DNA of 64,000 nt, from the NCBI GenBank assembly GCA_009836625.1, contig VXVC01000004.1, positions 1,077,037 to 1,141,036 on the forward strand. The letters are read 5' to 3'. Of this stretch, positions 1 to 8,850 are shown piece after piece. A program made the position numbers and the translations under genes. The notes below the pieces were generated by a model that saw only the letters and a list, made by a program, of their open reading frames with translations, made no database searches and was not told where the DNA came from. Numbering within the stretch: the stretch's first letter is position 1; the number at the start of each line of letters is the position of its first letter. The DNA is from Holophagales bacterium (GTDB lineage: Bacteria > Acidobacteriota > Thermoanaerobaculia > Multivoradales > Multivoraceae).

Positions 1-1
1 G

Positions 2-1411
2 CGCATCCGGTGCGTTGTCAGCGTCAACATGCTGAGCGAGGGATGGGACGCGAACAACGTCACGCAGATCCTGGGTCTCCGAGCCTTCCACAGCCAGTTG
101 CTCTGCGAACAGGTCGTCGGTCGGGGCCTGCGGCGGATGGACTACACGCCGGATCCCGAGACCGGCTTGCTGACGCCGGAGTACGTCGACATCTTCGGCA
201 TACCGTTCTCTCTGATCCCCTTCAAGGGCCGCCAGCCCGGTCGCAGCACCGTCGACGACGACCGGCCCAAGCACGAAGTCCTGGCAGTCCCCGAGCGAAA
301 GGGCTTCGAGATCCGCTTCCCCGTGGTCGAAGGCTACGTCACGGTCCTTGAACGCAGGCGCATCGCCTGCGCGGTGGAAGAGGTCGAGCGAACCGCTCTG
401 AACCCCTGGGCCACCCCGACAGCAACGGTCATTCGACCCGAAGTCGCCTACCGGGTGGGCAGCCCCTCTCAATACGCATCGGGGTTCGAATCGAAAGAGG
501 CGAATCGGGAGCAGTACTACGAGTCCGTCCATCCCCAGACGATCGAGTTCGCCATCGCCGAAGCCGTTACCCGGGAGCTGACCGAAGCAGCTCACGCCGG
601 CAAGGAGGAGCTTCGGACGGAGTACCGCCAAGCACTGTTTCCGCAGACCCTCCGCATCGTCAAGAAGTACATCGAGACGCGGGTAGACCTCAACGGGATG
701 AACGCACGCGACATCGGCCTGCAGGTCTACGCGCAGCGCATCGTCAATCTTCTCGTTTCAGCGATCAGGCCAGACACGGCCGCCGGAGAGGCACCGGAGT
801 TGCCTCGAATCAACCGCTACCGACCTTTCGGCTCCACCGAGAGCGTTCACTTCAAGACGACGAAACCCGTTCAAGCCACGACCGCGAGCCACATCAACTA
901 CGTTGCCTGCGACACGGAGAGTTGGGAACAGGCCGCCATGTTCCAGTTGGAGGAACTGGCCAAGCGGGGAGTGGTCCGCGGCTACTCCCGTAACGACGGT
1001 CTGGACTTCTCCATACCGTACGACCGAAACGGCTACTCCGCCGCCTACGAGCCGGACTTCATCGTCGAGTTGGAGGATGGGAGCTACGTGGTAGTGGAGA
1101 TCAAGGGCTACGAACAGTCAACCGCCGGCCTCAAGCACGAAGCCGCCAAACGCTGGGCGCGAGCCGTCAGCCACTGGCAGCAGTTGGGGGACTGGGAGTT
1201 TCTCGTCTGCCGGGAACCCCAGCGCCTGGGCGACGAGATCAACCACCTGCACGCCGCCCGGAAAGAGCGCCTCCGCGACACGGTCTCCCAACTTCACGCT
1301 CAGGCCAAGGAGGAGGAGCGACGCCTTCGGGCAGCAGGCTGGAAGAAGACAGACTTTGCCAACGCGCTGGTCGGGATGCTCGACGAACCGGACCAGCCGT
1401 GGAAGCCCTGA
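2..1411 (+). CDS. Type III restriction enzyme Res subunit, C-terminal part (5' end outside window)
   Basis: The reading frame is open from base 2, so the start lies upstream. The visible part begins in the second helicase domain, with SEGWDANN and the motif VI region EQVVGRGLRR, followed by PEYVDIFGIPFS, a stretch I associate with the BPTD_3080-like Res family. Near the C-terminus EPDFIVELEDG plus VVVEIKGYE has the D...ExK spacing of a PD-(D/E)XK nuclease. Together this is the ATP-dependent translocase and endonuclease chain of a type III-like restriction system, cytoplasmic and dependent on a Mod methyltransferase, which would have to lie upstream. The stop overlaps the GTG start of the PIN gene by 13 bases. 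The family assignment is good; whether it is a true R-M enzyme or a solitary helicase-nuclease cannot be judged here. Confidence 0.85.
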   Translation, partial: RIRCVVSVNMLSEGWDANNVTQILGLRAFHSQLLCEQVVGRGLRRMDYTPDPETGLLTPEYVDIFGIPFSLIPFKGRQPGRSTVDDDRPKHEVLAVPERKGFEIRFPVVEGYVTVLERRRIACAVEEVERTALNPWATPTATVIRPEVAYRVGSPSQYASGFESKEANREQYYESVHPQTIEFAIAEAVTRELTEAAHAGKEELRTEYRQALFPQTLRIVKKYIETRVDLNGMNARDIGLQVYAQRIVNLLVSAIRPDTAAGEAPELPRINRYRPFGSTESVHFKTTKPVQATTASHINYVACDTESWEQAAMFQLEELAKRGVVRGYSRNDGLDFSIPYDRNGYSAAYEPDFIVELEDGSYVVVEIKGYEQSTAGLKHEAAKRWARAVSHWQQLGDWEFLVCREPQRLGDEINHLHAARKERLRDTVSQLHAQAKEEERRLRAAGWKKTDFANALVGMLDEPDQPWKP

Positions 1412-1914
1412 ATGCCGCCAACCTACGCCTGGTCCTCGACACCAACCAAATCGTCGGTGCCGGTTCTCGCTGGCTAGTGTCCGGACCCGGCTACGCCTCT
1501 TCCAACCTGCACGTCCGGCTACTGCGCCTGACTGCCACAGAACACACCGGCCTGTACTGCGACGAGATCATCGACGAGTACTTGGAGAAGCTACTCGATC
1601 GCAACCACCCGCCGGACCGGGCAGCGCGGTTGATCACTTACATACTCGGCGCCTTCGACGATGTCCAACTCGTCACGACACGAGCACCGGTGCGCCCTTG
1701 CGATCCAGATGACGAAGTCTTCCTGCTTTGCGCAATCGACGGAGACGCCCACTATCTAGTCTCCGAGGACGGTGATCTGCTGGATCTCGCCGACGAGTAT
1801 GAGCATCCCACCATCGCTCAATGCGACGCCGTGCTTAGCGACCTTGAATCCAGGCAGAACTCTGACCCCTCGGGCAAAACTGGCAACGCCGAGCCCTCTG
1901 GGTTCAATGGCTAG
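1399..1914 (+). CDS. PIN-domain protein (putative ribonuclease) overlapping res
   Basis: This 171-residue protein starts at a GTG inside the end of the Res gene, so translation is probably coupled. It begins LRLVLDTNQIVG, the PIN core strand with the first metal-binding Asp (residue 14) and the DTN signature. Later DPDDEVFLLCAIDG and HYLVSEDGDLL match the acidic C-terminal half of COG1569-type PIN proteins. PIN domains are metal-dependent nucleases, often toxins that cut RNA. No small antitoxin gene sits beside it. The partner instead appears to be the Res gene, so a role as an accessory nuclease in a defence module is possible. The alternative is an orphan VapC-like toxin. Confidence 0.7.
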   Translation: MEALNAANLRLVLDTNQIVGAGSRWLVSGPGYASSNLHVRLLRLTATEHTGLYCDEIIDEYLEKLLDRNHPPDRAARLITYILGAFDDVQLVTTRAPVRPCDPDDEVFLLCAIDGDAHYLVSEDGDLLDLADEYEHPTIAQCDAVLSDLESRQNSDPSGKTGNAEPSGFNG

Positions 1915-1952
1915 TCTGCGGGGCGGTTCATCCGGACAACACCGGTCGGGAC

Positions 1953-2675
1953 CTACGCATCGAGCTCGGGCTCGGACTCCGTCCGGGCCAATGAACCGAG
2001 CGTGACGGGCTCCTGGTTCCAGCACAGCGTACGCATCTCCTCCCAGAAACCGAGGAGGGCAGCACACCATTCGTCCAAGTGGTGCCTGTGAACATACAGG
2101 TCGAAGTCCAAGGAACCGTCGTCGTCGGCCTCCTGGTCAGAGAGCGCAGGATCGCGGAAGAACTCTCGCGGGAGCTTCTTCAAATCGTCCTTTTCCTTTC
2201 TCGCTCCCTCTCTGCCGTGTTTGATCGTGTTCGCCACGACTCGAAGCACCCTGATCTCTTGCACAGAGGCGAAGTCGCGGTAGTCAAGCCCTATCTCCGC
2301 AAGTCCCTTTCCGGCACCCTTGAGGCCTCGGACGTCCTTGGCGCCCCCACCCCTGAAGCGGACCGCGCTTCGAGTGAAGACCGTCACCTGCCTCTCGAAT
2401 AGATGGTACAGACCGACCGCCAGGATGTTCCGAGTCTCCTGCTCGACATGAATCGCGGTAAGGAAGAAGTCTGCGGCCAGATCGCCGATGACCTCCTCGT
2501 CCGCCCCCAAAGATCTCAGACGCTGCTCCTCACGCTCCCATTCGACGGCGACCCCGTCCATGGCGTGAACGAGTCGTTTGATCGTGTGATCGCGGAAGCG
2601 CCGCAGTGCGTCCTCGTAGAAGGGGACCATCATTGTGTCGACAGCGGCAAGTCGCACGTCCTCGGGAAAGGCCAT
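1953..2675 (-). CDS. Uncharacterised helical protein beside Res/PIN
   Basis: I do not recognise this 240-residue cytoplasmic protein. The frame is open up to 2735, but an AGGAGG ribosome-binding site lies five bases before the ATG at 2675, which decides the start (MAFPEDVRLAAVDT). The sequence is rich in Glu, Arg and Leu and should be mostly helical, with no signal peptide or membrane segment. A central VVANTIKHGREGA stretch has the N-x-x-K-H pattern seen in some HEPN-like helical proteins, which is only a hint. It is convergent with the PIN gene (38 bases between stops), on the opposite strand from the restriction genes, and followed upstream by the sulfatase-fold gene in the same direction. 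A defence role is inferred from position only. Confidence 0.6.
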   Translation of the reverse strand: MAFPEDVRLAAVDTMMVPFYEDALRRFRDHTIKRLVHAMDGVAVEWEREEQRLRSLGADEEVIGDLAADFFLTAIHVEQETRNILAVGLYHLFERQVTVFTRSAVRFRGGGAKDVRGLKGAGKGLAEIGLDYRDFASVQEIRVLRVVANTIKHGREGARKEKDDLKKLPREFFRDPALSDQEADDDGSLDFDLYVHRHHLDEWCAALLGFWEEMRTLCWNQEPVTLGSLARTESEPELDA

Positions 2676-2759
2676 TCGTTCCTCCTCAGCGAGCTTCGTC
2701 CCGCCGCGGCGAGAAGCGGGTTCTGGCCGCCTCAATGAGCCGATGAAGAGCCATGTCGT

Positions 2760-4208
2760 TCAGTCCACGTAGCCCAACGCCCTGAGCCGCCGGCGCACGT
2801 CCTCGTCGAGCTGGTCGTCCTCGATCTCTTGGGCGGAGAAGATCTCGCCGGCCAGGTTCTGGTCCGCCAGCAGGCCAAGCATCCGCTCCACGACCTCCGG
2901 CCGGTCGGCGGCAAGGTCTTCCTGCTCGGCCGGATCCGCTTCCAGGTCGAAGAGCATCGGCTTCGTTCCCTGGGACGGTGACTGCGGCAGCACGAGCTTG
3001 TAGCGGCCGCGGATCACGGAGGCCGCGCGGTGGCCGTCGACGTCGAGGTGAGTGTAGACATCCGGCGGACCGTCTCCGCGGCGGGGGGCCGCCAGCAGGT
3101 CGCGTCCGTCGGTGGGTGGCGCCTCGATGCCGAGGTAGCCGAGCAACGTAGGCAGGACGTCGACGTGCTGGGCCGGTGCTTCCACGCGCCGCGGCGGCAC
3201 CCCGGGAAGGCGCATGACGAGGGGGACGCGCAGCACCTCTTCGTAGAGCGAGAGCCCGTGCTCCCAGCGGCCGTGCTCCGCGAACTCCTCGCCGTGGTCT
3301 GAAACGTAGATCACGGCGGTGTCCTCGGCCAGGCCACGACCTTCCAGTTCGTCCAGCAGTTCGCCGAAGGCGCGATCGTTCTGGGCCACCTCGGCGTCGT
3401 ACAGCCGAGAGAGCGCCTCCGCGGTCCCCGGCCCAGGCTCCACCTCGCCGCGGTTCAGCCCCAGCAGGTAGCGGACCGTCCGGTAGTGCGCCGGCGCGCC
3501 GCCTGCCTCGAACATCTCCTCGAACTCAGGAGCGGGATCGTAGGGCCCATGCGGGTCGATCGCGTGCAGGAAGAGGAAGAACGGCCCATCCGCGCCTTGC
3601 CGCTCGTCGAGCCACAGACGGACCCGGGCGAGCATCGTCTCGTCCCGTTCACGATCCTCGCTGCGAAACCGGGTAAAGCCCTGGGCGAAGCCGAACGCAC
3701 GACTGACGTTCGGATTCCGCACCAGACCCAGACCTTCGTAACCGTTGGCGGCGAGGATCTCGGCCAGGGTCATGGCGTCCTCGGGCAGCACGGAACGGCG
3801 GCCGACGGTGCGATGCGCCGGCGGCAACAATCCCGTGAACAGGGAGGCTACCGCCGGCCGCGTCCACGACGACTGGGCGTAGGCGTTCTCGAACAGGACG
3901 GCGCCCGCCGCGAATCCGTCGAGTCGCGGCGACGTCGGCTTCTCGTAGCCGTAGGCGCCCAGACGGTCCGCGCGGACAGTGTCCACGACGTAGAGCACGA
4001 TGTTCGGCCGCCGCGCCTCGGAGGTCCCGTCCGGCGGCCCGGCGCCGCAGGCGGCCAGCGCGACGGCCACTGCCGCTCCACCCACCAGGCGACAGGCGGA
4101 ACGGGCGGCGCCGCTCAGCGCCGTGAGCGCCAAACGGGAGTCGTGCAACGGAGGAGAAGACGGCGGCATGTCGACAGGAGGAGCGGCGGCCGGCCCGAAC
4201 CGTAGCAA
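2760..4208 (-). CDS. Sulfatase/alkaline-phosphatase-fold lipoprotein
   Basis: A 482-residue exported hydrolase. A hydrophobic stretch ending VALAACGAG (Cys54) is a lipobox, so the mature protein is probably a lipid-anchored periplasmic or outer-membrane protein. The sulfatase fold is shown by RRPNIVLYVVDTVRADRLGAYG (first Asp metal ligand), ASLFTG, HAIDPHGPYDP and YVSDHGEEFAEHG. At the place where arylsulfatases have the formylglycine Cys or Ser, the alignment SWTRPAVASLFTG gives Thr116, as in phosphoglycerol and phosphoethanolamine transferases. The true substrate is therefore uncertain. ATG at 4208 is the first start, but Met14 (4169) is equally possible because neither has a clear ribosome-binding site. 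It is divergent from the DUF1499 gene, leaving only 26 to 65 bases for both promoters. Confidence 0.8.
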   Translation of the reverse strand: MLRFGPAAAPPVDMPPSSPPLHDSRLALTALSGAARSACRLVGGAAVAVALAACGAGPPDGTSEARRPNIVLYVVDTVRADRLGAYGYEKPTSPRLDGFAAGAVLFENAYAQSSWTRPAVASLFTGLLPPAHRTVGRRSVLPEDAMTLAEILAANGYEGLGLVRNPNVSRAFGFAQGFTRFRSEDRERDETMLARVRLWLDERQGADGPFFLFLHAIDPHGPYDPAPEFEEMFEAGGAPAHYRTVRYLLGLNRGEVEPGPGTAEALSRLYDAEVAQNDRAFGELLDELEGRGLAEDTAVIYVSDHGEEFAEHGRWEHGLSLYEEVLRVPLVMRLPGVPPRRVEAPAQHVDVLPTLLGYLGIEAPPTDGRDLLAAPRRGDGPPDVYTHLDVDGHRAASVIRGRYKLVLPQSPSQGTKPMLFDLEADPAEQEDLAADRPEVVERMLGLLADQNLAGEIFSAQEIEDDQLDEDVRRRLRALGYVD

Positions 4209-4234
4209 GTCCCGGCCTGCTACCCTCCGCCGCG

Positions 4235-4969
4235 ATGAACTCCCTTTCCGCTCTAGCTTCTCCGCTGATCTCGGCCACCGCGCTCGTGGTCGGTCTGATC
4301 GGCGTTCTTGAGGCCCGGTTCGGCCTGGTTTCGCCCCTCCTCGGCTTCGCCCTGTTCTCCTTTCTGATGCCCCTGGGTGTCGTGTTCGGCCTGGTCCTCG
4401 GGCTGGTCGGCCTGGTTCGGACCCGCCGCAACCAGCGCCGCGGCGGAGCGTCCCAAGCGTGGGCTGGAGCGCTCCTCTCCGTCGCGGTGCTCGGCTGGGT
4501 GTTCGTGCTCGGTTATGGAACCGCGCAGGCGCCGCCGATCCACGACATCACGACGAACATCGACGACCCGCCGGCCTTTGAGGCCGCAGCCGCCCAGGAC
4601 AGCCGCGGCGCCGGCTTCGCCTATCCGAGCGGCGGCGCCGCGGTACCCGATCAGCAGCGCCAAGCCTACCCCGACATCGACACGCTCCAGCTCGCCATCT
4701 CACGGGACGAGGCGGCGTGGCGAGTCCGCCACGCGGCTGAGGACCTCGGCTGGACGCCGATCCTCGAAGACCCGGAGAACGGGCGCTTCGAGTTCTCGGA
4801 CGCCACGCCCTGGTTCCGTTTCATCGACTTCGTCGCCGTCCGCGTAAGCCCCGAAGCCGCGGGCACGGCCATCGACGTGCGCTCCGTGTCCCAGGTCGGA
4901 GTCGGCGACCTCGGTGAAAACGCTGCCCGGATCCGTCGGTTCCTGGACGTGCTTGGCCACGACCACTGA
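4235..4969 (+). CDS. DUF1499 family membrane protein
   Basis: A 244-residue protein with three predicted membrane segments in the first 100 residues (around LISATALVVGLIGVL, FALFSFLMPLGVVFGLVLG and AGALLSVAVLGWVFVLGYG). A soluble domain follows, containing FRFIDFVAVRV and TAIDVRSVSQVGVGDLGENAARI, the characteristic end of DUF1499 (COG4446). That family has no firm biochemical function; members are small envelope or organelle proteins. The gene stands alone on the plus strand, opposite the sulfatase gene. The sequence TACCCT eight bases before the ATG resembles a -10 element, which would make the transcript nearly leaderless. No enzyme role should be assigned. Confidence 0.75.
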   Translation: MNSLSALASPLISATALVVGLIGVLEARFGLVSPLLGFALFSFLMPLGVVFGLVLGLVGLVRTRRNQRRGGASQAWAGALLSVAVLGWVFVLGYGTAQAPPIHDITTNIDDPPAFEAAAAQDSRGAGFAYPSGGAAVPDQQRQAYPDIDTLQLAISRDEAAWRVRHAAEDLGWTPILEDPENGRFEFSDATPWFRFIDFVAVRVSPEAAGTAIDVRSVSQVGVGDLGENAARIRRFLDVLGHDH

Positions 4970-5049
4970 GCGGCTACGATACCGGCCCGTTCCACCAACG
5001 ATCCCCACGTCAACGCACCGGCGCGGCCGCGCCAGGAGACACCACCGAT

Positions 5050-7140
5050 ATGACCCCACTCACCGACATGGTCGACTACGAAGTCCGCGGCAAGGTCGCG
5101 CTGATCGTGATCGACAACCCGCCCGTCAACGCGCTCAGCCACGGCGTGCGCGCCGGCATGGTCGACGGACTGGCGAAAGCCGAAGCCGATGAACAGGTGG
5201 CCGCGGTGCTCCTGGTCTGCAAGGGCCGCACGTTCATCGCCGGCGCCGACATCACCGAGTTCGGCAAGCCGATGAAGGAGCCGGGGCTCAACGAGGCGAT
5301 CGAGGCGATGGAGCACGCGTCCAAGCCCGTCGTGGCGGCGATCCACGGCACCGCCCTGGGCGGCGGCCTGGAGACGGCGATGGCCTGCCACTACCGGGTG
5401 GGAGTCGCGTCGGCCCGCTTCGGCCAGCCCGAGGTCAAGCTGGGGATTCTGCCGGGCGCGGGCGGCACGCAGCGGCTGCCCCGACTGGTCGGCTACCCGA
5501 AGGCGCTCGAGATGTGCGTGATCGGCAACCCGATCGGCGCCGCGGAGGCGCTCGAAGGTGGCCTGATCGACGAGATCGTCGACGACGTGTTCGAGGGCGG
5601 CGTCGCCTTCGCCGAGAAGCTGATCGCCGAGGACCGGCCGCTCAGGAAGATCCGCGACCTGGACGAGAAGGTCAACGAGGCGCGGGCCAACCGGAAGGAG
5701 ATCTTCGATGGCTTCCGTCGGAAGATCGCTCGCCGCACCCGCGGCTTCGAGGCGCCGGAAGCGAACGTGCGAGCGATCGAGGCCGGTCTCGACATGTCCT
5801 TCGACGAAGCCCTCGACTACGAGAGGAGGCTGTTCGGCGAGCTGATGTCGGGCAAGCAGTCGATCGCCCAGCGCTACTACTTCTTCGCCGAGCGCGAGGC
5901 GGCCAAGGTGCCCGACGTACCGCGGGACACCCCGATGCGCAAGATCGAGAAGGTCGGCGTCCTCGGCTGCGGCACGATGGGCGGCGGCATCTCGATGAAC
6001 TTCGCCAACCGCGGCATCGGCGTGACGATCGTCGAGGCCGAGCAGAGCCGGCTCGACCACGGCTTCGGCGTCATCCGCAAGAACTACGAACGGACCGCCA
6101 GCCGCGGCCGGATGACGATGGAACAGGTCGACCAGTGCATGGGCCTGCTCAACGGCGTGACCGAGCGCGAAGCGCTCGCCGACTGCGACCTGGTGATCGA
6201 GGCCGTGTTCGAGAACATGGATCTGAAGAAGGAGATCTTCGCCAGCCTCGACCGGATCGTGAAGCCGGGCGCGGTGCTGGCCACGAACACGTCGGCGCTC
6301 GACGTGAACGAGATCGCCGCCGTCACCGGCCGGCCCGAGGACGTGATCGGCATGCACTTCTTCTCGCCCGCCAACATCATGCGGCTGCTCGAGGTGGTAC
6401 GCGGCGAGAAGACGGCGACGGACGTGATTCACACCGCGATGACGATCTCCAAGCAGATCGGCAAGGTGCCGGTGCTGGTCGGCGTCTGCCGCGGCTTCGT
6501 CGGCAACCGGATCCTGTTCCAGCGCCAGGCGCAGGCGCAGCAGATCATCCTGGAGGGCGCGAACTACTACGACGTGGACCGCGTCCTGTACGACTTCGGC
6601 TTCCCGATGGGTCCGTTCGCGATGAGCGACCTGGCCGGCCTCGACATCGGCTGGAACGAGAAGGAGTCGGCGTCCCGCGACATCCGCGAGATCCTCTGCG
6701 AATCCGGCCGGCGCGGCCAGAAGAACGGCAGTGGCTACTACGTCTACGATCCCGAAACCCGCGCCTCGGCACCCGATCCGGAGGTGCTGCAGATCATCAG
6801 CGACTTCGGCTCCGCCCAGGGCATCGAGCAGCGTGAAGTCGGCGAGGAGGAGATCCTCGAACGCTGCCTCTACCCGATGGTCAACGAGGGCGCGAAGATC
6901 CTGGAGGAAGGGATCGCGATCCGGCCGTCGGACGTCGACGTGATCTGGGTCAACGGTTACGGCTGGCCGGTCTACCGGGGCGGCCCGATGCACTGGGGCG
7001 ACAGCGTGGGCCTCGGCAAGGTCACCGCGCGAATGCGGGAGTTCGCGGACCAGACGGGCGACGACTTCTGGCAGCCCTCGGCCCTGTTGGCGGACCTCGC
7101 CTCGGAGGGCAGGAGCTTCAGCGACTGGAGAGCCGGCTGA
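5050..7140 (+). CDS. Fused enoyl-CoA hydratase / 3-hydroxyacyl-CoA dehydrogenase
   Basis: A 696-residue multifunctional beta-oxidation enzyme. The N-terminal crotonase domain shows TFIAGADITEFG (oxyanion hole), GTALGGGLETAMACHYRVG and PEVKLGILPGAGGTQRLPRL, carrying the two catalytic Glu positions. A Rossmann domain follows with GVLGCGTMGGGI, NTSALDVNEIA and GMHFFSPANIMRLLE, then the 3-hydroxyacyl-CoA dehydrogenase C-terminal domains with GFVGNRI and YRGGPMHW. It hydrates 2-enoyl-CoA and oxidises the resulting 3-hydroxyacyl-CoA with NAD. The size matches FadJ or peroxisomal bifunctional enzymes. No thiolase gene is next to it. The LLM oxidoreductase begins at its stop codon, so the two form a transcription unit. 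Confidence 0.93.
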   Translation: MTPLTDMVDYEVRGKVALIVIDNPPVNALSHGVRAGMVDGLAKAEADEQVAAVLLVCKGRTFIAGADITEFGKPMKEPGLNEAIEAMEHASKPVVAAIHGTALGGGLETAMACHYRVGVASARFGQPEVKLGILPGAGGTQRLPRLVGYPKALEMCVIGNPIGAAEALEGGLIDEIVDDVFEGGVAFAEKLIAEDRPLRKIRDLDEKVNEARANRKEIFDGFRRKIARRTRGFEAPEANVRAIEAGLDMSFDEALDYERRLFGELMSGKQSIAQRYYFFAEREAAKVPDVPRDTPMRKIEKVGVLGCGTMGGGISMNFANRGIGVTIVEAEQSRLDHGFGVIRKNYERTASRGRMTMEQVDQCMGLLNGVTEREALADCDLVIEAVFENMDLKKEIFASLDRIVKPGAVLATNTSALDVNEIAAVTGRPEDVIGMHFFSPANIMRLLEVVRGEKTATDVIHTAMTISKQIGKVPVLVGVCRGFVGNRILFQRQAQAQQIILEGANYYDVDRVLYDFGFPMGPFAMSDLAGLDIGWNEKESASRDIREILCESGRRGQKNGSGYYVYDPETRASAPDPEVLQIISDFGSAQGIEQREVGEEEILERCLYPMVNEGAKILEEGIAIRPSDVDVIWVNGYGWPVYRGGPMHWGDSVGLGKVTARMREFADQTGDDFWQPSALLADLASEGRSFSDWRAG

Positions 7141-8096
7141 AGGAGACCCGCATCGAGATCGGGCTGACACCCTGGGTCAACTACCTGGGCGACGAGGCGG
7201 CCGCGATCGCCGATCAGGCCGAGTTCGCGGACCGGCTCGGCTTCCACTCCCTCTTCCTGCCCGAGAGCCACTTCACCGGTCAGGCCGCCTGCCCCTCACC
7301 CATCGTCGTTCTGGCCGCCGCGGCGGCCAGAACAAAGCACCTTCGCCTGGGCACGACCTCATACCTCCTGCCGGTTCGCAACGCCTTCCAGGCGGCCGAA
7401 GAGGTCGCCGTCCTCGACCGACTTTCGAGCGGCCGGGTCATCCTCGGCCTGGGCCGCGGTTTCCGGCCCGCGCTGTTCGCGGCGTTCGGCGTCGACCCGC
7501 GGACCAAGCGCCAGCGCTTCCTGGAATCGCTCGACCTGATGAAGCGCGCCTGGGCCGGCGAAGCGATCGAGGTCGGTGAGTCCGGCGCGCGTCAACCCGT
7601 GCGGATCGCGCCGCTGCCGGTCCAGCAGCCGCATCCGGAACTCTGGGTCGCCGCCTTCGGCCCGCTGGCGCTCAAGCAGGCCGGCGAACTGGGCCTTCCC
7701 TACCTGTCGTCCCCCCTGGAGACCATTTCCCGGCTCACGAGGAACCACGAACTCCACCGTGAGGCCCTGCCGCAGGGTGCGTCGCGACCGATCGTCCCGG
7801 TCATGCGAACGGTGTTCATCTCGGAAGACCGGGCCACCTGCGAGCGCGTCGGCTCCGCCCTGACCGCGCAAGCGCTCAGGATGGCGCGCGCCGGCACCCG
7901 CCTCGTGCAGGAAGAGGAGCTGGCCGACATCGAGAACTGGGCGGTCGTCGGCGGACCGGATGAGGTGCGCGCGGGTTTCGACCGCTACCGTGAGCGCATC
8001 GGCATGACCCACGTCATCGCCCGCTGCGGCGTTCCCGACGCGGCGCCGTGGGAGATCGAGGAGTCGATCCGGGCCCTGGCCCATATCGGCTCGTAG
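7137..8096 (+). CDS. LLM class flavin-dependent oxidoreductase, non-canonical start
   Basis: About 319 residues of luciferase-like monooxygenase fold: ETRIEIGLTPWVNYLGDEAA at the N-terminus, then HSLFLPESHF, LRLGTTSYLLPVRN, LDRLSSGRVILGLGRGF and HPELWVAAFGPLALKQAGELG. The first in-frame ATG is at 7539, in the middle of the fold, and no ATG, GTG or TTG occurs between 7083 and 7539 in this frame. The best start is CTG at 7137. It overlaps the upstream TGA (CTGA) and has GGAG six bases before it, so translational coupling is likely. LLM enzymes use FMNH2 or F420; the substrate is unknown. A frameshift or sequencing error upstream is the alternative explanation for the missing start. Confidence 0.8.
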   Translation: MKETRIEIGLTPWVNYLGDEAAAIADQAEFADRLGFHSLFLPESHFTGQAACPSPIVVLAAAAARTKHLRLGTTSYLLPVRNAFQAAEEVAVLDRLSSGRVILGLGRGFRPALFAAFGVDPRTKRQRFLESLDLMKRAWAGEAIEVGESGARQPVRIAPLPVQQPHPELWVAAFGPLALKQAGELGLPYLSSPLETISRLTRNHELHREALPQGASRPIVPVMRTVFISEDRATCERVGSALTAQALRMARAGTRLVQEEELADIENWAVVGGPDEVRAGFDRYRERIGMTHVIARCGVPDAAPWEIEESIRALAHIGS

Positions 8097-8105
8097 GACC
8101 GTCCC

Positions 8106-8705
8106 CTAACTGCTCGCCGGGCAGGCGTCGGGGAACGCGCCGACTTCCGTCAGCGCCGGGTGGCCCTTCGCGAGGACGTTCCGCTGGTAGTCCTCATCGG
8201 ACTCATCCGGACCCTGAGGCCGTCTGACGATCGGCGGGAAGTCGTACGTCCTCGAGTTGACGATCATGCCGCCGTCGGCGTTCTGGGCCGGAAGCGTCGT
8301 GTCGCGAACGACCAGCCGGATGCCGACATCGCTCGCCGTGGCGGCGAACACCCAGTGATGCTGGTTCTCGCCGCAGCCGTCGAGCACCTTGAGCAGCATC
8401 TCCCAGTTGTTCCGCTCGAAGAAGTAGAACAGTCCCGAATCCCTCGTACGAGGCCTCGCCACCCTGGCGGCCATCGTCTCGCTGTTCACCGTGAACTCGG
8501 CCGTGACCTCGTAGCGGCCTTCGTGCAGGCACAGGACGGTTTCGCTCTCGACGCAGCCGCCAGCCTCGCTGGCCGCCGGCACAGATGCGGCCGAGCGGGT
8601 CCGTTCCCGCACGTCGGTTTCGCCGGCCTGAAGCGGCTCGAGATGCAGTCCTGCCAGCAGCAACAGACCAGCAGCGGGGGCGACCTTTCGGACCATCTTC
8701 GGCAT
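8106..8705 (-). CDS. Secreted protein of unknown function
   Basis: The frame extends to 9017, but ATG at 8705 gives a plausible Sec signal peptide (MPKMVRKVAPAAGLLLLAGL), so I place the start there; the ribosome-binding site is weak. The 199-residue product is Cys-containing and ends with a compact domain: CLHEGRYEVTAEFTV, GLFYFFERNNWEMLLKVLDG, NQHHWVFAATASDVGIRLVVRDT. That pattern of an aromatic FF, a KVLDG loop and a W-V-F strand recurs in exported proteins of environmental bacteria, but I cannot name a function. It is convergent with the LLM gene (nine bases between stops). An AGTGTA (TACACT on the gene strand) 64 bases upstream may be its -10 element. Confidence 0.7.
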   Translation of the reverse strand: MPKMVRKVAPAAGLLLLAGLHLEPLQAGETDVRERTRSAASVPAASEAGGCVESETVLCLHEGRYEVTAEFTVNSETMAARVARPRTRDSGLFYFFERNNWEMLLKVLDGCGENQHHWVFAATASDVGIRLVVRDTTLPAQNADGGMIVNSRTYDFPPIVRRPQGPDESDEDYQRNVLAKGHPALTEVGAFPDACPASS

Positions 8706-8850
8706 CCTGGCACTCCCGTCGTCATGACGACCGAACGACGGTCGTCTGCAGCCGGGCACAGACGATCCTAGTGTACGGCGGCTGTCGGAGGCCAGCCGCC
8801 GGGGCCAGCCGTATAGAGTCGCCTCCCCGATCACACGACCCGGAGTCAAC

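Noticed and set aside
478-492. GGGTTCGAATCGA resembling a tRNA T-loop
   Set aside because: Inside the Res coding frame with no acceptor or anticodon stems around it.
4666-7170. 834-residue minus-strand open frame opposite the beta-oxidation enzyme
   Set aside because: No domain, composition typical of antisense of high-GC coding DNA.
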